From Cloeon dipterum (Eukaryota; Arthropoda; Insecta; Ephemeroptera; Baetidae), in assembly GCF_949628265.1 (NCBI RefSeq), contig NC_088786.1, positions 20,605,681-20,669,680 on the forward strand: a DNA stretch of 64,000 bases, in the 5' to 3' direction. Shown piece after piece: positions 1 to 10,763 of this stretch. The position numbers and the translations under genes are program-made. Position 1 is the stretch's first letter; the number at the start of each line of letters is the position of its first letter. The notes below the pieces were generated by a model. The model worked only from the letters and a program-made list of their open reading frames with translations. It was not told where the DNA came from and searched no databases.

Positions 1-212
1 CTTTGTTTATAACAGCTATACCCGCTCGCAGAAGCCTATCAATGAATAAAAATGAAAATATTTTGAAGGCGTAGCCAGAATTCTAAATACGAATTTCCGG
101 ACGACATTTCAAAATATGCGCTTCGCAGCTAGTTTAATAGAAACATTTTCCGCCAATAGTTAGGTAAGATTCAATTTAATTGTGATTTATAGCAGTTAAA
201 TTATTTAGGGAC

Positions 213-375
213 CTGTAGAGACGACTTTGACGTGGTGCTGGATGACCTGCGTGGCATCAAAGCGCTTGGACCACCTGCTCGGCGAGTAAAGCCGCTCCAG
301 CTCCTTCCAAAACGAGATATTTATGAACAAGAGTTTAAAAGGAATAGCGCGTCGTCAACTCACCTCGTCCACCAT
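213..375 (-). CDS. KFase: Kynurenine formamidase, 5' end (partial, runs off left edge)
   Basis: Two exons are visible on the minus strand. Exon 1 (375-364) encodes Met-Val-Asp-Glu and ends at a GTGAGT donor. Exon 2 (303-213) follows an AG acceptor and reads ELERLYSPSRWSKRFDATQV and on to VVST, ending at a weak donor GTCCCT. The ELExxYSPSRW block is the usual N-terminus of arylformamidase, the alpha/beta hydrolase that converts N-formylkynurenine to kynurenine in tryptophan degradation; it is cytosolic in animals. The catalytic Ser-Asp-His part would lie left of the window and cannot be checked. Bases 1-212 look like intron. Seen: start, splice sites and N-terminal signature. Inferred: identity of the whole gene. 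The weak donor is the least certain element. Confidence 0.72.
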
Positions 376-423
376 GACGACACTGGCGGGCGGCCGGCAC
401 TGACTCCACTCGACACTCGACTC

Positions 424-460
424 GCCGACTGCGAAACTCGATATACGCATATATATTATG
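424..460 (-). promoter_or_regulatory. Putative TATA box and initiator of the KFase gene
   Basis: On the minus strand an AT-rich TATA-like element (about 459-447) lies 20-30 bases upstream of a GCAGTC initiator-like site near 430. The ATG is 55 bases further on. Spacing fits a core promoter; there is no transcript evidence. Confidence 0.4.
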
Positions 461-539
461 CACACCAACCAGCCAGTCTCACAAACGTTTCCCCTCGCCT
501 ATCGGCCAGTCAGACTTACTAGAAAATAATGTCGTTCCT

Positions 540-2924
540 CTCGAAATAGGAAAAGAGGATTTAAATTTTAAGCCTCTATTTTAATATTTTTATACCTCTG
601 GTACCCAATGAATCTTTTTTAAACTAAATTCAATTTAAGGCATAGGCTTTTAAGAGAGAAATAATTACCTAAATTTGAGTTCTCTGTGGTTTTATGCGAG
701 ATTATTGTTAGCTTACACCGGGTGAAGGGTTAACTCCTTCGCCCTTGAAGCAACGCCCGAGTCATCTTAATTGAGAGGCGGATGAGTAAGATAGAATGAT
801 TGCTTATCTTTTAAGACAAAAACAACATATCGTTTTTCACGATTTGAAGCACATCTTATGTAACTAGACGATAGATAAAGATAACTATTACACAGTTTTA
901 TATGGTCGGATCAAGGTTCTGCCTTTTGCTAAAATTCTTACGCGTGTAGCAATACTTAGAAAAAATGCAACAATTTGCGACATGCAGTGCAAAATATCAC
1001 AGCACATTTTCGTTCAGGATTAAATGGTTTACAATTTATAAATTAAAAAAATCATTTTACCACTTAATTTGCTTTGCCAATTTTACCTTTTAACCAAATT
1101 TTATTTATAGTTACACACACGAACCGCTGAGAATGTAAAAAATAATGCAATAAAATATATATGGTGAGTCAACTACTGAGCTTGATCGACACACGACACA
1201 GCCAGTTTAATTTTTAGATTTGATATGCGCAGCCTGTTTGATCAATCCCGTGCTTTTGAATTTTGTAAATTTATTCTACGTTTTGGTCAGTTCACCTCTT
1301 TCGAGATGGACGTACCCCTGATGGCGAACTTCGCGTCTTGATTACATCGCGAATGAATAACATGGGCGCACGGGCTTCATTGGAAATAATGTTAATTCAC
1401 CGTATACACGTACATCATTATTCACACAAGTAATTCAATCAATCATCTGAAGCTGGGCAAGCTTAAACCCAAGCTCCGATTTCAAGCTGTGTTTGAGGAA
1501 ACAACGCACTTTTTCGACAATATTCAGCAAATCCCCCCTCCCCCCTGCTGCGAAGGGTTTTTAATCCCACAATATATGAATAAACTGTCGAGAAACGTTG
1601 GGGGAAACTTTGATATTTTTCGGCTTTGTCACGTTCACAATGACACATCTGACAATGAAAAATGCTTCTCATATTTTCCCTCGCGCTCCCCAGAGTGACT
1701 TGGTCGCTGAATAGCCAAGCACAACGAAAAAATTCCACCCCCTGCGCGGACACTTCAGAAGGCTTTCATCTGTTGCACGCAACGTACGTTTCCGACAATT
1801 TGCTCCAGTATAGCTGCAATTCAGAGAAGTCTCCTAAAGCTCAGCATCGTCATCAAACAGTTGCACTTTCGGAAGGAATTTTGAGTCTCATTCGCAGTTT
1901 TTTCAAATCAGGTAAGATTTAAGTTTTATATTTCTATCCACAACACGTCGTTCATTGATTTCAACTGCACACGTGTGCCAAGATAATTCATCGATTTTAA
2001 TTTAGAAAAAAACCGTTAATATAGGCTTTGAAATTATTCTCCATAGAAATTAATTATCACGATATGTTTATCCACCTAGTCACATTTTTCACAGAACAAT
2101 TTTTTCGCTCCAACAAAAGATATATTTCAATGAATAAGCATATTGTTGTGTTCATCGTTTGATTTGCTCTGGAACCTTTTCCGATCCACCTTGTGAGTTT
2201 GAGTTTAACATCCTGGGGAAATCTGTTCAAAGAGGGTTGGCGCTTGGTTGCCAAAATTCCAATGCTGCGCGAGTCATTGGTCCAAATGTTAACGTTTAAG
2301 CGCGTTGCCGCGTTGCTGAGCGGAGACAATAATTGTTGGAATGCAACCCTCGCCACCCTCTCCTAGAGCAGGTATAGTAAATACGCATGACAGCGACCAC
2401 CAACAGTCGCGCAAGTAGTGACAAGTGACGACCTATCCTATACACTGAATTGTTATTCACTTGGCCGAGCAACAAGCAAACGTTGATTTCGTTTCCCCTT
2501 TTGTATTTTTTTTCTGTCAAAAAATTTAGCCCGTTTTGAACAAGTTTTTAATGAATAGATTTATTTAGATTTTAGATTTAAAATTTGAATGGAAAATTAA
2601 GCAAACTACTACATATTAAAGTGGAACTTAACATGAACAATTATGAACATTTTAGCATTGTTGACCGAATCAAGTGGCAATTTTTTGTGTGGAATTTTAC
2701 GCTCCGATTTTGATTCCTCTCATAGCGGTCTATCAAACGCGAATTATGAGCTAAATTTTTTCATCTGGCGAATGCTAAAAATGCTTTATTATAATTTTTT
2801 GAGGTTAGGAAATATATCAGGTTAGGAACAAAACATGAAATCTGAAAAATTTTGATATCAATTGACCACACGCCATAATAGCAGCTATACAATTTTGACG
2901 TTGGTTATGTTTTTGATTTACCAG
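540..2924. other. Spacer between KFase and the small gene; possible untranslated exon ending at 1911
   Basis: There is no convincing coding region; open frames at 1463-1922 and 2057-2520 on both strands lack recognisable domains and conserved splicing. A strong donor (AATCAG followed by GTAAGA) sits at 1911/1912, and an acceptor (TTTACCAG) lies at 2924, 13 bases before the ATG at 2938. A 5' non-coding exon ending at 1911 is therefore plausible for the next gene. The stretch also holds one copy of an interspersed repeat (1074-1203). Confidence 0.4.
1074..1203. repeat. Interspersed repeat, copy 1 (partner 3905-4034)
   Basis: About 130 bases align with 3905-4034 in the same orientation. They share TTGCCAATTTTACC, AGTTACACA, CACTGAGAATGT or its variant GCTGAGAATGT, ATAAAAT and GACACAGCC, in the same order with small indels. 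The copies are clearly homologous but diverged. No coding capacity is visible. Likely a short non-autonomous element. Confidence 0.65.
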
Positions 2925-2937
2925 GAAAACGCTTGAG

Positions 2938-3658
2938 ATGGCAACCCTGACAGACGAAGAAAAGCTTTTGATGACGGAAAAGAGACTGCAAAAGTTGCGA
3001 GTCTCGGAAAGCGCCCAGACCAAGGGAATGACTCTCGTGGCCGCTCTCGTCGCCAGTGCCGTTGAAACGAATGCTTTGGCACAATCATTGCACAATGAAG
3101 TCGAGCAGTCGTTGGCCAATCTCCGTAAGTAGTTATTAAAATTTTATTCATGAAATGGCCAAACATACATTACGAAATTACAATTTTTGCAGAAGATTAT
3201 CAAATATGTTATGCTAGAGAAAATTACCTTGTTTTAATTAAAAGTTTTTTTTTAAATTTCAGCGGACTTTATGGTCTGGTTCTTAAGAAAAAAATTCGCC
3301 ATCGAAGCTGAAAACGAGGCAGTGTTCTGGACGGGGATGATAGTTTATGAATTTCTACTACGAAGCAATGGTTCCCAATTCTTCATTACACATGAGCTGT
3401 TAGATATTTTGACCCTCTTTCCCCAGTTTCCAAAGAAAATTGAGGACATTTCAAAGGTAATTTACGGGAAAATAGTACATGCAGAAGACTAATAATTCGA
3501 TGCTTTTTGCTTCACAGTTGCTTGAATCGACTCCCCGCAACGCACAGAACATCGAACAGATAATTTCTTCTTTCGAACAACCAACAACGGATGATGATGA
3601 GCAAGTTGACTTCGAGCTGGCTGAAGTTATGACTCACCTTAAATGTTTATTAGTCTGA
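2938..3658 (+). CDS. Unrecognised small three-exon protein, 173 aa
   Basis: Exons are 2938-3124, 3263-3456 and 3518-3658, with donors GTAAGT, GTAATT and acceptors TTTCAG, TTCACAG; the frame is continuous to TGA. The start ATG has a good context (GAGATGGC). The protein starts MATLTDEEKLLMTEKRLQKL, which looks helical and charged. A small-residue, alanine-rich stretch follows at about 31-46, then a mixed helical middle (WFLRKKFAIEAENEAVFW, about 67-84) and an acidic tail with DDDEQ. I see no signal peptide, zinc ligands or catalytic motif. An AATAAA polyadenylation signal lies at 3760-3765. Correct splicing and codon texture argue that it is expressed. I do not recognise the family; it may be lineage-restricted. 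A coiled-coil-like N-terminus suggests a structural or adaptor role, but that is only a guess. Confidence 0.75.
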
Positions 3659-3759
3659 GAGTCACCGATTTTTCTCTCGATTGCCTTCAGTTTCCATGAA
3701 CTATGGCTGGTGGGACCTATTGAACCTGTGAAAGATTATTGTTTAGAAAAGTCAATTTA

Positions 3760-3765
3760 AATAAA
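3760..3765 (+). terminator. Polyadenylation signal of the small gene
   Basis: A canonical AATAAA lies about 100 bases after the stop codon at 3658. Confidence 0.55.
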
Positions 3766-3904
3766 TTGAAGACCTAGAATAGGCTAACATTACTAATCTG
3801 ATTTTTATTGGATAATTTGACCGATTTATTAAGAATTTCAATTTTTTATTGTACGTATTATGTTAAAAGGTTTACCAAATTTAAAAATAAATCGTTTAAG
3901 TGCA

Positions 3905-4034
3905 TTGCCAATTTTACCATTTTTCCAACTTACAATTAATTCGTAGTTACACAGACGAATCACTGAGAATGTGGAAAATATATTATAAATAAAATAAAAT
4001 CTATGACGAGTCAGCTGAACTCGACCGACACAGC
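3905..4034. repeat. Interspersed repeat, copy 2 (partner 1074-1203)
   Basis: Diverged copy of the 1074-1203 repeat, same orientation. It lies between the small gene and the 3' end of MTHFR, so the two copies bracket the small gene. Confidence 0.65.
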
Positions 4035-4047
4035 CCAAGTATTCATT

Positions 4048-4053
4048 TTTATT
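4048..4053 (-). terminator. Polyadenylation signal of MTHFR (minus strand)
   Basis: TTTATT on the plus strand reads AATAAA on the minus strand, about 90 bases after the MTHFR stop. Confidence 0.5.
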
Positions 4054-4141
4054 ACGTACACAAAAACGTTTTTTAAATTTAATGAATATGTATGAAAAGC
4101 TAAAATTTGTAAAAATGCATCAGTTGCGGCTCTATTGATGT

Positions 4142-7100
4142 TTATAGTCCATTGACCCTTTCAAGCGTTTTTTCAAGCAGTGTCCAGAGACAGGTAGGGT
4201 GGGGAAATTCGTTGTCCACGAGGTTTACGAGGAAGTAGTTGTTCTCAATGCGGGCCAGCACCTTCCTTGACTGCGACTCAGGGTTGTACAGACGGCCCCA
4301 CTGCTCGCACCACAGAGCGAATGCCTCGTCCTGCCGATAGAAAGATAAATCAGTCAGAGGTTTGAAATTCTGAGACCTCGCAATTTTTATACCTTCCACA
4401 CATTGAAGCTAACAGGGTCGACAACCGTAGGTTGGATTATCTCTCGACCGGGAAAAACACCCCAGGTTACCGCGATCGGCACTTTCCTCAGAGTATTCGT
4501 ATATGTCTTTTCGCCCTATAATAATAATTCTATGCTCGAGTTTCTTAAATCATGAACTTTTTCACACGTTTTTAATGAAAAAACATGGAATCCATATTTA
4601 TTATATGTATTTCGATTGCTTGTTTCTGTTTATTGCTTTCAAATTTCAAATCTTATTAATGGTAACAATCCTTTAAAGCGGTGGCCAGGTGCGTGTATTT
4701 TAATTTGGTCCGTTTCATAGCACCGTGCACCATGCAGCGTACGCCACACCTGCGCGTGGCGCTAAATCCGGTGACCACTGCCAGAATTGTTAATTTTGAC
4801 ATTATTGCTCACCGTTTTGTTCACTATATGGTAGTTAACTAGAGGGTAGTTCTTGAGCTCTTCTAAAAGGGCGAAGATGACCTCCGGACGAGCGAAAAAT
4901 TCCAGGTACGCTTTTTGGTAAACGTAGCCATCTGGAGCTCCCCAGCCAACGACGGGATCTGAACTTGATGTCCCGTTGACATTTGGCTTTAAAGCAAAAT
5001 TATATTATAGTTCAATGTGTATATATTGCAATTGATTTAATACCTGGGAATTAATCGTCAGTATTCCTCTGCTATTCAGGCGAGCAAGATGTTTCAATAA
5101 AGGGGCGGATTCCGCATTCAGTTCGCCGTCGTTCCACGGCAATCGAGTCACCTATACCAGTATAGAGGAGGAGTTTTCAATTTCTGCAAATCAAAACAGA
5201 AAATATGGATGTACCTTGACTCCTTGCTTGTTTTCTGTGTGAGAGACGTAGCTGTAAAAAACGTGCCAAACGTCAATTTCGTCGTTCAGTCCTGAAAGCC
5301 ACATTGCCCTGAGCTGGTCCGGTGGTACCTGTCGTCAGGGTCGCATTATTTTTTGTAGCTTTTTGAATTACGAAAAGTTTATTTTCAAACACCGACCGTG
5401 AGGAACTGATATTATTCTTGCTGGCATCATGCAGTATAGGGTTAGAATACGAAGTTTTTGGGATGGAATAATATATGAAATTTGTGCTTGTTTACCTGGC
5501 TATTGAGGTAGAAAAGGTAGTAGTCGGCAAGGGTGCCAAAGGCAGGTGAGTCGTGCTTGCCCCACCGACCGTTGGGGAAGTCGTCCCAGTGCTGGGTGCG
5601 ATGGACGTAGGCCCTTGGCCGCGACGCCCAGAAAATAGGCCGCACTTGCTCCAGGCAGCGTCGGTGGTTGTCGCCCAGCCGCCACGGCAGTGGACGCGCC
5701 GGCCTCGTTTGCCACACGCCCAGCCGCTTCCCGATTTCCACAGCCACGTGTTCTCTTTTAAAATCGCACAAAAAAAATTCAAATCACTCATTTGTTTTGG
5801 CATGGAAAGAGTTGTTGTTTTGGCGAGAAAAAAAATCAAGGGCAAAACAATGTCGAAATAAGTCGCATATATGTATTCTTTTGAGTCGAGAGGGTCACCT
5901 TGTATGAAAATTAATGAGTGGCTGCGGACCTGTTTAAAGTAAAAAAGTGAACTCCAGGTGCGGCTTTTGCGTCCAACACGGTTCGAACCAGCTGCAGGGC
6001 GAAGTGGATGCCAAAATTCTGGACAGCCTCGTCGTTGTCTTTTATTGGCTCTACCGCCTTCTGGATAGACTCGGGCACTTGCAGCCCCGACAGTTTTACC
6101 ATTTGCCGCAATGATGCAAAGCTCTGTGAAACAAAACTTCCAGATAGAATTCCCTTAATTCCTGTCCTATTTACTTTAAACAAACCTGGATCGGCATTAC
6201 ACCGGGTATGATGGGAACAGTAATGCCGACATTTCGACAATCACGCTGAAAGTCGATGAATTGCTGAGCGTGGAAAAACATCTGCGACAGCACCAAGTCG
6301 GCACCGGCTTCAACCTTTGTAGAGAAATATATGCACTTCATAAGCATAATTTTCAGTATTTCAAAGACCTAATCAAAAAGATCGCCGCGCTTTTACCTTT
6401 AACAGTTATAAGGGAACTTAAATTGACTGTGGCTGCATGAGCAGAGAGTAAAATTTAATATTATGTTCACTGTCAGGGTCATAAATTTAGTCTCTATGGT
6501 ACCTTTACATCGTAGAATAGAGTTGAAAAGTTCCCTTTGTGGGCCTAATTTCTAGTTTGTTCACTGACCTTTTCTTTAAGATAGAGTAAGTCCTGGTGGT
6601 ACGAGATGGCTTCAGGGTGGCCCTCAGGGTAGCCCCCAACGGCAATGGTGAAATAAGAGCCGAAATTGGCGCGGATCATTCTTACCAAGTCGACCGCATG
6701 CTCGAATCCGTCCTCAGGCACCTTGTAGTCTTCAGGTTTGTCTGCAAAACGCGTCAATTAAATTTTATTTTCTTAGACTGAAGAGGAGATAAATAAATAA
6801 TATCAAACTAAATTATAATAATTTTAGATCATTTAAACAGGTATAGATTATATATTTCACCTCCTCTAAGCGCTAGTATGGCCCTGACACCCATGCTCTT
6901 TGCCCTGTTCAGATATCTCAGGACGTCTTGCTTTGTCAGGTTCGTGGCTGTATAGGTTTTTAAATGTATAAATTCATCGCATTCATTTTTTTGTCCAAAC
7001 CGGCAATATGGAGCATCGTCTCGAGGCCGCAGTAATTAAAGGAAGAGCCAGCAATGGTGAGCGAGGAGGTTTCCGAGTGCCCGCCAGGGTCACCCGCAGG

Positions 7101-7716
7101 GTGCCACGTTATGGCGCAGAAAAGAGCACCGCCAGCTTTTACCCTGTCGAATCTGCAATTTATAATTAATATTGTTTAATACATACAAATTCTACACTCC
7201 ATGCTGCGTCGACATAATTTTTTGCTGCGTACGTTGCTCTTTTTTAAAATCAAATTTCAAGAAAAGTAGTAGATCCAAAGATTTTCATTTTCCCAACGAG
7301 AAGAATATGTTTCATTACAATTTCAACAGTAATTCATTGCACTAGCTCGAACCACTTAATATGTTGGAGCCACTTATTCTTGAACCCTTTCGTGATTTCG
7401 GCGGTGGACTGGGGCCAATATCTATTTTAAAGCATGCAAAAACGTGCATAGCTTTAAACGCTCATTGTCAGTCGCGTGCTGGGTTTTTGAACCTTGAGAG
7501 CAGGTTAGCCGCGCCGGCCCTGGTCCTGGGTGGAAAGAACTCAAGCGAGAAAAAAAGGTCTCCAGATGCCACCCTGCGACGCACGCTCTCGGCCAGGGGC
7601 GGATGGCACCCGTCGCAGGAGTGCACAGCCCTTGCGCTCCGCTCCTCGGGGTCATCAGGGCTCTCGGAGTGCGCGGTGTCGGCCAACGCCACGCTCAGAA
7701 GCGTCTGCTTCACCAT
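4142..7716 (-). CDS. Mthfr: Methylenetetrahydrofolate reductase (MTHFR), complete, 641 aa
   Basis: Twelve exons on the minus strand: 7716-7493, 7152-7001, 6947-6861, 6741-6569, 6314-6186, 6123-5930, 5754-5496, 5328-5215, 5151-5044, 4986-4813, 4515-4393, 4330-4142; the frame is continuous. The enzyme reduces 5,10-methylene-THF to 5-methyl-THF for methionine synthesis. The N-terminal TIM-barrel half carries SLEFFPPRT with the conserved Glu at residue 59, [24 protein letters not shown] and GYPEGHPEA. The linker and the AdoMet-binding regulatory half carry [65 protein letters not shown] and [15 protein letters not shown]. Length is close to animal MTHFR (human about 656). I chose the ATG at 7716 as the only in-frame ATG before the conserved core; the frame stays open upstream without another ATG. 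The donor of exon 6 (GTCCGC) is weak, but the frame demands it. A TATA-like element and an E-box lie upstream. Confidence 0.96.
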
Positions 7717-7780
7717 CTCAGCCGGCCGCGACTGACAGTAAATTAAATTGAAGTCCGCGCGAGCCTCGCGCCACAACCGT

Positions 7781-7804
7781 TATATATCAGCGGGTAGACA
7801 CGTG
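7781..7804 (-). promoter_or_regulatory. Putative MTHFR core promoter: TATA-like element and E-box
   Basis: The minus strand reads GATATATAACGG around 7788-7777, about 65 bases before the ATG. A perfect CACGTG E-box lies just upstream at 7799-7804. These are motif matches only. Confidence 0.4.
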
Positions 7805-8142
7805 AGGCGCAAAAAGAGGACGAAATGGCACATTAGCATTTTCTTTTTCGGCAACTCATTCTAACGCAATTGTTTCTGGTTACGGTCTCTTCAAAATTGA
7901 CCATAATTACACTTATTGAAATTCAATATAACAATTATTCTATTGCAAAATTTTCATATTTAGTTAAAAAAGGGCTGGGTCCCTGTGCGGCCTGGTGCGC
8001 CCATGTTATCCGTTCGCGGTGTTATTGGGACCCGGGTTTCAGCATTCGTGCTAGTGCAGTGCGCGCCCTTCCCGGTCCTCGGACAGGGATAAAAAGAGCA
8101 AAAAAGCTTATTCCTCAGGGACAATTATTTTCATGGTAATTT

Positions 8143-8460
8143 TGCCATTAAAATCCTCTTGATTTGGCAGCGGTTAAAAACCTCTAAGAAGTTACTTGAA
8201 AATTCAATTTTAATTCCCTTCTAGAATTATTTTCGTGATGTTTGGAGCAGTTTTTCACTCTTTGAAAATTGCTCAAACAAGAATAATGGAATTTTTGTAA
8301 AAGGATATCTATAACAGGAGATTCAAGTTACGGGGTTGACAATTTTTCTACTCGTTCATTGCACTATCTGAAATGAGATTCAAAGATCTCTGATATTCTG
8401 CAACTAATATTATGGAATAAATTTTGCTTTGGAGGTTGAAGTACTTCTGCTGCTGAGGCT
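8143..8460. repeat. Dispersed repeat, copy 1 (partner 33249-33565)
   Basis: Shares with 33249-33565 CCATTAAAATCCTCTTGATT, TTCTAGAATT, GGAGC(A/T)(G/A)TTTTTCAC, AATTGCTCAAA or its variant, AATGGAATTT and GGGGTTG, in the same order and orientation. It is diverged and non-coding, and is likely a transposon remnant. Confidence 0.6.
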
Positions 8461-9639
8461 TATGGGGCCGAAACAGCCGCTGTACAGTACGAAAGCGTGC
8501 GAAATTAAGTTTCATTAACAATTTCTGAGCCTTCCATTCCTCGTGGAAGTAGCCTTTTTAAAATGAATTTTATAAAAAAATGTGACAACTAATAAGATTC
8601 ATAAATATTTTGCAGGTAAAATTTAAATCATCTCGAGGTTCGTTTTGAAGTAAATGCGGCAGGCATTAAATATTAACATCAGGTGCAGGTGATCAACACA
8701 ATTTATGAATTTTTTATGTGATTTTGTTCAGTATTTGTGGGACTATTTCATTTGAAAACTTGGGATAGTATCTTTGCATCTCTCTCCTCCAGCAAACAAT
8801 GTAGTACGATGATAAAAAGCGCGGGCAGCAGTGGTGTCATGCACGCGCGGCGTGTTTGTTGGGTGAGTTTTGCCCCCATCGTTCGATAATTGGCCTGGCG
8901 CGTGACCCGGACAAAGCAAAATGCAAACCCCCTTTATTTTTTATCAAATTATTGATATTTCTTGTGTTATCCTTCTAATTTAAAAAAATAAAAATAGATA
9001 AGACTCTACACTGAACAAGAAAAATCGATCAAAGGGTAATTTACCCTGAAAAGCCCTAAGATTTAAGACTAGCCCTTTTTCCAAAGGCTTGTTTACGGTT
9101 CGAGATAATGCTTTAAACATATCTGAGCTGATGGTCATATTATATGTTGTAGCTTTTGCCATTCAGAAAAAAATGTATTTCTTAATTTTAAACTATATTT
9201 ATAAATAAATAAATATGAACGTTATTTTGAATTATTAAAACTAAAAATAATTTTCAGGAACAATATTTATAGTTTTAACTTTACAATTACGACAATTACC
9301 TTATTAAACCTACAAATCCCGTATTGAGCCCTTGTGGAAAATTTTTCATTTTTACCGTAACGTAAAAATGACCAACCGATTGATTTGTCTAGTTAAATAG
9401 TGTCTAAAAACCAAATTTCAGATTAATTGAGCAAAGCAAAACCGCTATTTGCTTTGATTTTTTGGCACTTATTACAAGGGGAATCGGGCTACTTTACACG
9501 TGGCTTTGGCGCGCCTGGTTCGAAACTCATCATGAAAGCAGTCATTCGCGGTCGCTCGCCGTCATCGGCAGCGCACGCACGAAACGCCCTTGAAATGAAC
9601 TTTGGCTGCCGGGGCGGTCAACCTGCTGGCTGAACCTGT

Positions 9640-9704
9640 GATTTTGGGCTGATTCGCGTCGTGTCGCGCAACTGATACTCTCCACTTATCTACTCCCGAT
9701 CCAG
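9640..9704 (+). other. Candidate 5' untranslated exon of glycogen synthase
   Basis: A GC-richer island ends in CGATCCAG followed by GTGAGC, a good donor at 9704/9705, upstream of the glycogen synthase coding start. The exon's 5' limit is a guess. Confidence 0.35.
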
Positions 9705-10763
9705 GTGAGCTCTTTGCCGCCCCCGCTGCTGCACCTTCCTGTGGGAATAGATCCCTACTCTCCCCCGTGCAACCTATTTTCGAGCGCTCACTCTCGCTTT
9801 CGAACCATTACAAAATAGCAGCTTCGTGGCTTTTGCACAATTAGAATACACGTCGCACGACTGCCCGGAGGTCATTATCGAATTTCTTCATACAAGCGAC
9901 ACGGTCCTCAATTATCTGCGATCGATTTTTCATTCAAAATCATCGTGGGGATGCCAATTAAAATTATTCCTTCTTTTGTTCTTGTTTCTTTTTTTTCTAT
10001 TTGTCTATTTAATCGATTTAATCCAAAAGCTTTAATAAAAATTTATAACATTTTTTAAGGTTCACCATTTTTTTAAACGCAATTAATGTATTTGAATTTT
10101 GTTATAATTTATTGAGTGACAAAGGCCCTGAATTTTACTGTTTGCTGACTTCAGGCCAAACAGGTGGGATTATTTAATGGAGCTTATCAAAATTGATTTT
10201 TCATATTATCTGAAACATTTTGCACAGCAGTATTTCTCGTGTATTTTAGTCCCTAGTCCTTTTTACCTTTTCTGCCGTGGGCTGTCCTTTAAAAAATAAT
10301 TCTTTATTAAGAAATAATTAATTGTGAGAGACAGGAAACCTTCAAAAAATGTTCGGTATTAGCTAACTTAAGAACAGCTTTTTAATAAAATTTATAGATT
10401 TTAAAATATAGCAACACAAAATTATTACTATTGACGATTATGACACCCCTCTTATGCGTAATATTTAATCCAATTTGATCGTGACGCAATGATGGAACAA
10501 TAAATCACAATCAATTTCTTGATGCGGTAAAAAGTAGGTCTTGGCTTTGTGCTCGACATCAAAGGCTGGAGTCAATGAAACGGCAATTAAACGCGCGGTT
10601 GCGCTCAAAATAATAGGATTAAACCCGACACCGCACTCTTCTCGGCGCGTGTGCGCCTCTCGAACGGAGCATTTCTTTTTCTGTCCTTTTTTCGCTGTGT
10701 CTCCGGACTGACGCGTCGGTGGCGTGTGTTCTAGCACTGGCAGGCGGACACCGGCGAGACAGC

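Larger units (their letters stand above)
7805..10763. other. Divergent MTHFR/glycogen synthase spacer with candidate untranslated exons
   Basis: No coding region is supported. It holds a GC-rich patch of unknown origin (about 7970-8095) and a dispersed repeat (8143-8460). Two candidate untranslated first exons of glycogen synthase are visible: one ending at 8862 before GTGAGT, preceded by a TATA-like GATAAAAAG near 8810, and a better one ending at 9704 (CGATCCAG before GTGAGC). A pyrimidine-rich tract and TTCTAG near 10735 could be the matching acceptor ahead of the ATG at 10764. The rest is AT-rich with nothing I can name. Confidence 0.4.

Noticed and set aside
5492-5861. Long open frames on both strands inside MTHFR exon 7
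   Set aside because: They are other-frame readings of the GC-rich MTHFR exon; the true frame carries [17 protein letters not shown].
7970-8120. GC-rich patch resembling a coding fragment
   Set aside because: No frame on either strand gives a recognisable protein, and there is no splice context.
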